Below, in pieces: positions 7,292-15,400 of a stretch of DNA of 16,816 nt. A program made the position numbers and the translations under genes. This DNA is from Sphingobacterium spiritivorum ATCC 33861 (lineage in GTDB: Bacteria > Bacteroidota > Bacteroidia > Sphingobacteriales > Sphingobacteriaceae). The stretch spans positions 1 through 16,816 of the forward strand of contig NZ_GL379775.1 in assembly GCF_000143765.1 (NCBI RefSeq), in the 5' to 3' direction. Under the pieces are notes generated by a model. The model was not told the origin of the DNA and did not search any database. It saw only the letters and a program-made list of their open reading frames with translations. Position 1 is the stretch's first letter. Each line of letters starts with the position of its first letter.

Positions 7292-8667
7292 TGGGAGCAA
7301 GAGCGAGACTGACCCTGTTATTTACACTTATTACAGCGACTATACTGCTGATTTTTGGGGCGGTCCTGTATTTTTCTGCCAAGCAAAACCGGCAAAAGGA
7401 ATTCTATGCTTTGTTAAAAAAAGAAGCAGTTACCAAAGCTAATTTATTTTTCACCGCAGGAGTAGATGTGCGAACCCTGCAAAGTATATATCACAATAAC
7501 CGTAAGATAATCAATGAGGTAGAGGTAGCTATCTATACTCACGATTTTCAACTTCTCTATCATGATGCTGTAGATATTGACGTCGTCAAAGAGAACCTGT
7601 CGATGATTGATCAGATTTACAATAAAGGTGAAGTACAGTTTTACCTTAATGACTGGCAGGTGATAGGTATAAGACATGTGTACAAGGGTAAAACGTATAT
7701 AATTACGGCCGCAGCCTACGATCAATACGGCTATAATAAACTGGCTAATATGCTTTGGGTTAGTATTCTTGTATTTGTGGTATCTATCCTTTTCATCTAT
7801 GTGGCAGGGCGGTTTTTTTCACAAAGGGCGTTTGCCCCTGTACGTGAAATGACCGAGAGGGCACGTCAAATCTCTACAACCAGCCTGCATATGAGATTAG
7901 ATACAGGTCATGCTAAAGATGAACTTACGGAGCTCGCAGAGACATTCAATGATCTGTTAAACAGACTTGAAAACTCATTTGATGCCCAAAAACAGTTTGT
8001 ATCAAATGTAGCACATGAACTTCGTACGCCGCTGGCTGCTATAACAGCCGAACTGGAATTGTCTACTTCCCGGGAAAGAAGTATAGTCGAATATCAGGAA
8101 GTGATCCGAAATACGCTGAATGATGCAAAAAAATTAGGTCGCTTGTCGAACAGCCTTTTGGATTTTGCAAAAGCTACTTACGACCCTGTAGACATCTCTT
8201 TTAAGTCAGTGCGTGTGGATGAAATCTTACTGGATGCACAGTTGCAGGTACAGAAAGTAGATAAGGATTATAAGATATCCATTAATTTTGAAAACGATTT
8301 TGAGCATGATAAGCAAATATCTGTAAACGGCAATAGTTACCTGCTGATGGTCGCATTTGCCAATTTGTTTGAGAACGGTTGTAAGTTTTCAGACGATAAA
8401 CAGTGCCGGCTTACGGTTTCCTTTACAGCCACCAGTATAACATTACGTTTTTCCGATGAGGGTATCGGGATTTCGGAAGAAGATTTGCAGCATATTTTTA
8501 CACCTTTCTTTCGGGGACAAAATAAAATGTTTGCAGAAGGTAACGGAATAGGATTACCACTTACCAGGAAAATTATTTCTCTGCACAAAGGAGATATTAC
8601 TGTCGTTTCCTCTACTGAAACAGGTACAACATTTACGGTGACACTCCCGGTACTGATGAATACTTAA
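7291..8667 (+). CDS. sensor histidine kinase
   Basis: The 458-aa kinase is the partner of the preceding regulator. A membrane segment at about 8-30 and a second at about 152-176 flank a periplasmic sensor of about 120 residues that I do not recognise. A HAMP linker follows (about 177-230), then the dimerisation domain with phospho-acceptor H242 (FVSNVAHELRTPL). The ATP-binding domain has an N-box (N358 and N362 in ANLFENGCKF), a G1 box (DEGIG 389-393), the F-box region IFTPFFRG, and a G2 box (GNGIGLPLTRKI). All catalytic motifs are intact. The architecture resembles CusS/ArlS-type kinases, but the ligand cannot be inferred. No gene follows within 800 bp on the same strand, so the pair probably forms its own operon. 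Confidence 0.93.
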   Translation: MGARARLTLLFTLITATILLIFGAVLYFSAKQNRQKEFYALLKKEAVTKANLFFTAGVDVRTLQSIYHNNRKIINEVEVAIYTHDFQLLYHDAVDIDVVKENLSMIDQIYNKGEVQFYLNDWQVIGIRHVYKGKTYIITAAAYDQYGYNKLANMLWVSILVFVVSILFIYVAGRFFSQRAFAPVREMTERARQISTTSLHMRLDTGHAKDELTELAETFNDLLNRLENSFDAQKQFVSNVAHELRTPLAAITAELELSTSRERSIVEYQEVIRNTLNDAKKLGRLSNSLLDFAKATYDPVDISFKSVRVDEILLDAQLQVQKVDKDYKISINFENDFEHDKQISVNGNSYLLMVAFANLFENGCKFSDDKQCRLTVSFTATSITLRFSDEGIGISEEDLQHIFTPFFRGQNKMFAEGNGIGLPLTRKIISLHKGDITVVSSTETGTTFTVTLPVLMNT

Positions 8668-8685
8668 TTGAAGATAATTCCCTCT

Positions 8686-8736
8686 CATTTCTAAGGAGAA
8701 TCTGTTCCGGCTTGTCGGAAGGGTTAGGGAGAGGTT
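8686..8736 (+). repeat. 51-bp submodule, copy 1 of 3
   Basis: The consensus begins ATTTCTAArGArAAyCTGTT and ends in GTTAGrGArAGGTT. It recurs at 8907-8957 and 9247-9297. The core pairs TTCyG with CGGAA around a 6-nt loop. In the second copy the C to T change keeps a G.T pair. Copies 2 and 3 are equivalent positions in repeats A and B. Copy 1 is an extra copy at the left end of A and accounts for its additional bases. Confidence 0.65.
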
Positions 8737-8800
8737 ATAACATTTATAATATAAAAGCCCTCCGCCAGGAAACTCACATCAACTTTAATATTTAACAGCG

Positions 8801-8824
8801 TCATTTGGCGGGGACGCCAAATGA
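8801..8824 (+). repeat. perfect hairpin, GGGA loop
   Basis: TCATTTGGCG and its exact complement at 8815-8824 enclose the four bases GGGA, giving a 10-bp perfect stem. Read as plus-strand RNA the loop is a GNRA tetraloop. The equivalent site in copy B is 9141-9164, with a GAGA loop. Confidence 0.75.
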
Positions 8825-8844
8825 TAAATCCGGAATTACGATAC

Positions 8845-8864
8845 TGCCGGTGGGGACACCGGCA
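8845..8864 (+). repeat. perfect hairpin, GGGA loop (copy A)
   Basis: TGCCGGTG and its exact complement CACCGGCA surround GGGA: an 8-bp stem with a GNRA-type loop on the plus strand. It lies 20 bp after the preceding hairpin, and the same tandem arrangement is kept in copy B. Confidence 0.75.
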
Positions 8865-8906
8865 TACGCGACCATTAATACTTATTCCCGTGAAGCTACA
8901 ACCTGT

Positions 8907-8957
8907 TATTTCTAAAGAAAACCTGTTCTGGCTTTTCGGAAGAGTTAGAGAAAGGTT
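8907..8957 (+). repeat. 51-bp submodule, copy 2 of 3
   Basis: Internal position in repeat copy A. The core stem is TTCTG/CGGAA with one wobble pair, and the ends AACCT/AGGTT can form an outer stem. Confidence 0.65.
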
Positions 8958-9184
8958 CAGAACTTCTATGGAACAACCTCTCTGCTCTTCGGCACCTCTA
9001 CTTACAGCAAGTAGAGAAGAGTTATAAAACGAAACGTATTCCCTCTACTTTTTAAGGAGAGGGTTATGGAGAGGTTCTAATGTTTATAATATAAAATCCC
9101 TCAGCAAGGAAACTCACATCAACTTAACTATTTATCAGCGTCATTTGGCGGAGACGCTTAATGATAAATTCAGAATTGCTATGC

Positions 9185-9204
9185 TGCCGGTGGGGACACC
9201 GGCA
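9185..9204 (+). repeat. perfect hairpin, GGGA loop (copy B)
   Basis: Identical to the hairpin at 8845-8864, although the flanking bases have diverged. An imperfect relative with GGTG/CACC arms and a TGGA loop sits at 62-82. Confidence 0.75.
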
Positions 9205-9246
9205 TACGCTACCATTAACACTTATCCCCGTGAAGCTACAACCTGT

Positions 9247-9297
9247 TATTTCTAAAGAAAACCTGTTCCGGCTTTTCGGAAGAGTTAGAGAGAGGTT
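9247..9297 (+). repeat. 51-bp submodule, copy 3 of 3
   Basis: Internal position in repeat copy B. The core stem TTCCG/CGGAA is fully paired, and the outer AACCT/AGGTT stem is possible. Confidence 0.65.
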
Positions 9298-9452
9298 CAG
9301 AACTTCTATGGATCAACCTTTGCCGTTCGGCAACTCTACTTACAGCAAGTAGAAAAAGCTTATGACAACGTTTACGCTAACCAATTTCATCTCAAATAAT
9401 AGTTGTCCGTTTTTTGTCCTCCCTTTTCTTAGCAACCCTATGATGGTAAACC

Positions 9453-9460
9453 TACATTTG
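9453..9460 (+). promoter_or_regulatory. candidate -7 box (TACATTTG) of the surface-protein gene
   Basis: Exact TAnnTTTG match 24 bp before the ATG at 9485, identical to the box before the biotin operon. The expected -33 TTTG is missing at 19-nt spacing; a TTTG at 9413-9416 is too far away. The spacing to the start codon implies a leader of about 18 nt. Confidence 0.4.
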
Positions 9461-9484
9461 TCACTCCATACACCGCTAATTTTT

Positions 9485-12400
9485 ATGAAAAGACCATTAC
9501 TACTATTTCTTTTTGCATTTTATGGCTTAACCAGCCTTGCGCAAACCACCCGTTATGTAACTCCGAGTGGGGCGGGCAATAAAAATGGCAATAGCTGGGC
9601 TAATGCCAGTGATAATCTGCAGCTGATGATCAACAATTCCTCGGCAAATGACCAGGTTTGGGTAGCCAAGGGCCAGTACCAGCCGTCCGTTGGTAACAGT
9701 TTTGCCATGAAAAACGGTGTAAAGATATATGGCGGTTTCCCCGATGCTGGAAACCCTGTACTTGCCGACCGTAATTGGAGAGTCTATACTTCTACTTTGA
9801 GGGGTAACGGTAACAGGGTAATCAATAACGGTGCTAATTACCTAATGGTTACTGCACTTTTGGATGGATTTACCATTACTGGTGGAACCCTGACAGCTGC
9901 CACCGACAATGTGTATGGTGCTGGGATGTACAATTACACTTCATCGCCCACGGTCACGAACTGCCTGTTTACCAATAATACCATTATCAATACCTCGGGT
10001 AAGGCCAGCAGTACCTTTGGAAAAGGGGCTGGCATGGCCAATGTAAGCAACAGCAACTCAATCATTACCAATTGTGTGTTCTCCAACAATACGGTATTTG
10101 CCGTAGGTGGAGGTATGTATAATGAAAACTCAAAGCCGGCAATCAGGAGCTGTGTATTCGAAAACAATAAGGTAACAGGTACCAGTGGTAGCCATGGCGG
10201 TGGCGGTATGGGCAATTCGGGATCCAATCAACCTGCTACCATTTCAAACAGTCTTTTCATTTCAAACACGGCCATTAGGGGCCCGGCTATTTTTAACAGC
10301 TCATCTGCGGCTAATAGGCCCCAAACTTTGATAAATTGTACCATTTATAAAAATTCGTCATCCAACAGTGTTAGTAACCAGGCTATTTTTCATAATAATT
10401 CTGCGCTTACCATTGTCAACACAGTGGTATGGGGAAATACCGGAACGCTTAGCGTGGGCAAGCAAAACGGCTCCGACCCTGTTATTCGGTACAGCCTGTT
10501 GCAGGGGAATACCTCCGCTGCAGATGGCAACCTGAACGCAAACGATGCCGCCAATACCCCACAATGGCTCAATGCAGCTAGTCCTGCCGGAGCCGATGGT
10601 TTTTATGGCACGGCCGATGACGGGCTGCAGATGGTAAAAACCAGCCCAACAGTTGGCAAGGGCGATAATGCGCTTTACGAAAGCACAGATAATGATGCCA
10701 ACAACAATAGCTTGGGTACTGATAAAGACCTGGGCGGCAATCCGCGCCTCATGGGTACTACTATAGATATGGGCGCTTACGAGGACCAGAGCATAGTACT
10801 GCAACCCGATGCCGCAGGTATCATTTACGTAAAGCAAAATGGAGCAGGCAGCTTTAATGGCAGCAGCTGGACCAATGCCGCTCCCGAGCTGGCCGATGCC
10901 CTGCTGGCCGCAAAAAGCAATACCGCTATTAAACAAATATGGGTAGCCAAAGGTACCTACAAACCAAAATACCGTCCTGATAACCTTAATGGGACCAACC
11001 CAAATGACAGGGACAACACGTTTTTAATGGTGAAAGATGTAAAACTGTATGGTGGCTTTGCAGGAACCGAAGCTGATATTGGCCACCGGGATTTTAGTAT
11101 TGCCGGCAACAAAACCATCCTCAGCGGCGATTTAGGCACAGCCAGCGATATTAGTGACAATGCCTACCACGTGCTTATTTCTGCAGGTGATGCAGGCACT
11201 GCCCAGCTCGATGGTTTTACCCTTACTGGCGGCAATGCCAATGGTACGGGTATCAATGCCATTACGGTTAATCAAAAGACCATTTACCAGGCTAATGGAG
11301 GTGGCATGTACAATGTCGACTCATCGCCAACTATTTTAAACTGTATTTTTAATCAAAACACAACCCCTCAAAGAGGCGGGGCAATGTTTAATAGCAATGC
11401 ATCGCCCATCATTGGCAATTGCAGTTTTACAAATAACAGTGCAACCAATGCAAATACCGCTTATGCTGGTGCAATGTACAATTCTTTGTCAAACCCGGTA
11501 ATAACCAACTGTATTTTCGATGGCAATACAGGTGCCCGTTATGGTGGGGCAATGTTTAATGTTGGCTCAGCACCAATTATTGTAAATAGTATTTTTAAAA
11601 ATAACAGAGCAACCTCAAGCTTTGGTAATGGCGGTGCGGTTTATAATCAGAATAATTCATCATCAAAGTTTACCAATACCTTGTTTTATAACAACACTGC
11701 CGTTGGAAGCGGGGGCGCCTTTTATAACGATGCTTCAGCACCTTCGATAACCAATTGTACCTTTTATGGTAATACTGTTTCAAGTAATTTACTAAACGGC
11801 CAGTCTATTTTTACCAATGGGAACAATTTCGCTTTAAATAATAGCATCCTATGGGTAAATGATAGCTTTATTGCCGATGGCGTGCTCAGTGGCTCGGTAA
11901 CGGGAGCCAATAACTTTATACAGCAAACCGGTGGTCCGGTAAGTAACCCTGTGGCGGCATATACCGCCGCACAATTGTTTACCGATGCACCCAACGGCAA
12001 TCTTACCCTAAAGGCAAACAGCCCGGCTATTAATGCGGGCAACAATGCGTTGGTAAATACCCTCACAGATTTGGCCGGTAACAGCCGCACCAGAGATAAC
12101 AAAGTAGATATTGGTGCATACGAGGTGCAAAGTGGCAATACCATTGTATCTATGGTGCCTGCTGCCAATGGTATCCTGTATGTAAAGCAGGGTAGTGCAG
12201 GCAATGGTAGCAGCTGGGCTAATGCCGCATCTGAACTGGCCGATGCCCTGCTGGCCGCCAAAACCAATACCGCCATTAAACAAATATGGGTGGCCAAAGG
12301 TACCTATAAACCCTTGTACAAAGCTGCCGAGGTAGATGACAATAACGCTCCTACCACCGACCGCGACAAGGCTTTTGTAATGGTGAAAGATGTAAAACTA

Positions 12401-15400
12401 TACGGTGGCTTTGCAGGTACAGAAACCGATATTAGCCAACGTGATTTTAGCATTACTACCACCACCACCCTCAGTGGCGATTTAGGTGTAGCCGAAGATA
12501 TTAGTGACAATGCCTACCACGTGCTTATTTCTGCAGGTGATGCGGGCACAGCCGAGCTTAACGGTTTTACCCTTACCGGCGGCAATGCCAATAATGGTAC
12601 GAGCATCATCTCCGTTAACGGAGTTTTAGTTTACAGATCTAGAGGTGGTGGGATATATAATGACAGTTCCTCCCCAACATTAAGCAATGTAACGCTAAGC
12701 AATAATAAGGCAACTAATAGTGGTGGCGGGGTGTATAATTACAATTCCTCCTCAACATTAAACAATGTAAAGCTAAGCAACAATACGGCAACTTTTGGCG
12801 GCGCAATGTATAATTACAATTCCTCCTCAACATTAAGCAACGTAACGCTAAGCAATAATAAGGCAACTAATAGTGGTGGTGGCGTGTATAATGAGAGTTC
12901 CTCCCCAATATTAAGCAGCGTAACGCTAAGCAATAATACGGCAACAACTAACGGCGGCGCGATGTATAATTACAGGTCCTCCCCAACATTAAGCAGCGTA
13001 ACGCTAAGCGATAATACAGCAGCTTTTGGCGGTGGGATGTTTAATTCCACTTCCTCCCCAACATTAAGTAATGTAACGCTAAGTAATAATAGGGCAACAA
13101 ATTACGGCGGTGGCGGGATGTTTAATTACAATTCATCCCCCAGGCTAAGCAGCGTAACGCTAAGCAATAATACGGCAACAAGCAACGGCGGCGCGATGTA
13201 TAATGACAGTTCCCGCCCAATCATCAGTCAAAGTAAATTTGCGGGCAATACCGCAGCAGATGCAGGCGGTGCTGTTTACAGTTTGAATTCTTCCGTTAAG
13301 GTGAACAACAGCAGCATCACGGGCAACAGTGCCAACTGGGGCGGCGCTATTTTTAAAGAACGGGGTGGTACTGATACCTTTTTAAACTGTACCATAGCCG
13401 GTAATTACGCTGGTAACGATGGTGGTGGTATCAATACCAAAACCTCCAACACTATTACCAATTTAATCAACACCATTGTTTATGGCAATACCAAAACCAC
13501 CAATGCCGATGCTTCGGATATCAGGAACGATGATGGTGCTGCTACCATCAATGTCAACTACAGCAGCTATGGTGTGGTAACTGGTAAAATTGCTGGTGGA
13601 AACAATATCACCGCAAATCCAATATTTACCAACCCTACATTGCCTACAAACACCAATACACCCAATACCAACGGCGATTACAGCCTTAAACCAGGCAGCC
13701 CCGCCATTGGCGCAGGCGATAACACGCTGTACACAAGCAATGGTGGTAACCTTACAGCCGATAAGGATTTGGCAGGCAGCCCACGTTTAACGGGCAGCAG
13801 CATAGATATGGGTGCCTACGAAGCGTTGGTGCAGCCCCAAACCATTAACCCAATTGCGGCAATCACCAAAACCTATGGCGATGCCGCTTTTGAACCAGGA
13901 GCAACGGCAAGTTCGGGTCTTACAGTGTCTTATCTATCGGCAGATAACAGCATTGCCGAGGCCTACCAGGATGCCAGCGATGGTAATAAATGGAAGTTAA
14001 AGATAAAAAAGGCAGGAACGGTGAACATTACCGCCAGCCAGACGGGTGGCAACGGTTACGAGCCCGCAGCGGACGTGGTTTTCAGTCTGACCGTCAATCA
14101 AAAGACGGTTACGGTGAGCATCAAGCCTGATGCGATATTTACCAAAGTGTACGATGCAAGTACGGCTGGAACCATGCAGGCTACCGACCTGGAGCTGGCC
14201 AGCGGCGATGTACTGAACAGTGACGATGTACAGTTAAGTTTAAGCTCAGCCACGGCCCAATACGATACCAAGGATGCAGGAACTGCCAAAACGATGATGC
14301 TGCCCATCACCAGTGTAGTGTTAGCCGGTGCACAGGCAGGAAACTATAAAGTGGCCAACACCAGCGACCTTTCCACCGCTACTGCGGCCATTACGCCAAA
14401 ACCATTGACCATTACGGCCAACAACTTCAGCAAGGTGTACGATGGTTCGGCCTACAGCGGTGGCAACGGCGTAAGCTACGGCGCCTTTGCCCTTGGCGAA
14501 GATCAAACCGTGCTGTCGGGAACACTTGAGTATGGCGGCAGCTCGCAGGGAGCGGTCAATACGGGCAGCTATGGCATTGTGCCAAGCGGACTGAGCTCGT
14601 CCAACTATGCCATCAGCTATGTAAACGGGCAGCTCAGCATATCGCTCAACAACGTAAACGTACTCACCTTTAATGCCCAAACTGCGGGCAGCACCTTGGT
14701 TAAAACCTATGGCGATGCCGATATCAATGCTTCTGTCATTGCGAGTTCTGGACTGGTAGCAACATATCAGAGTAATAATCCTTCTGTAGCCACTGTAAAT
14801 GCATCAGGTCAGGTGAGTATCCTCAAAACCGGTATAGCTACCATAACTGCTAGTCAGGCTGGCGATACCAATTTTGGTTCAGCAACGCCAATTGCCTTTC
14901 AGGTAGAAGTTACTAAAAAGCTATTAACCGTTACTGCAAATGACTTTAGCAAGACCTACGACGGCATTGCCTATAGTGGCGGCAATGGCGTAAGTTACAG
15001 CGGTTTTGCCCTTGGCGAAGGCCCATCGGTATTGGACGGTGCGCTTGAGTATGGCGGCAGCGCTCAGGGAGCAATCAATACAGGCAACTATTCGATTACA
15101 CCAAGCGGACTGACCGCTACCAACTACAGTTTCGATTATAAAAGCGGTACGCTGGGCATTGTCCAATCGGGCGCCAATGTCATTACGTTCAATAGCCAGT
15201 TATCAGGTGCAATCCAGCAGCTGACCTATGGCAGCGCAGGGGTTGATGCTTCGGCCATTGCTTCCTCTGGATTGGCAGTAAACTATGCCAGCAGCAACCC
15301 TGCAGTGGTTTCGGTCAATACTTCCGGACAGGTGCAGATTCTGGCAGCAGGAACGGCCATCATTACAGCCAGTCAGCCCGGAGATGGCAATCATACATCG

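Larger units (their letters stand above)
8680..9021 (+). repeat. dispersed hairpin-rich repeat, copy A
   Basis: This copy aligns with copy B (9041-9353) almost end to end. Shared anchors are CCCTCT at the left end, TTTATAATATAAAA, GGAAACTCACATCAAC (offset 340), TGCCGGTGGGGACACC, GTGAAGCTACAACCTGTTAT, and CTTACAGCAAGTAGA (offset 338). Copy A has about 21 extra bases near 8699-8719. It contains hairpins at 8801-8824, 8845-8864 and 8996-9016. No transposase or plausible coding frame is present, so it resembles a non-autonomous, MITE- or REP-like intergenic repeat. Confidence 0.8.
9041..9353 (+). repeat. dispersed hairpin-rich repeat, copy B
   Basis: Second direct copy, in the same orientation as copy A. 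It differs by scattered substitutions, the lack of the 21-bp segment near its left end, and a 2-bp length change near its right end. The hairpin at 9185-9204 is identical to that in copy A. The one at 9141-9164 is weakened by two changes in the right arm, and its loop changed from GGGA to GAGA. The right end has two short stems at 9320-9333 and 9335-9353. Confidence 0.8.
8668..9484. other. 817-bp non-coding region made of repeats
   Basis: No credible gene. Two short plus-strand frames (8821-9027 and 9161-9352) are homologous to each other only because they lie in the two repeat copies, and neither has a start context or family resemblance. The left 680 bp is the direct repeat described separately. 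Positions about 9362-9452 show no structure I can recognise, and 9453-9460 is a promoter-like box for the surface-protein gene. Confidence 0.7.

Noticed and set aside
8821..9352. Two similar short plus-strand frames (68 and 63 aa) as a duplicated small gene family
   Set aside because: Similarity follows from the DNA repeat, whose conserved features are hairpins in both arms; the two frames end differently and have no start context.
10358..10936. 192-aa minus-strand open frame, and similar ones at 11764-12297 and 14321-14680
   Set aside because: They are antisense to the surface-protein frame and arise from its biased, repetitive codons. They resemble one another only where the sense strand repeats.
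12668..13210. CRISPR-like periodic array
   Set aside because: The units are in-frame coding turns of 25-27 codons with no constant repeat/variable spacer split and no cas genes.
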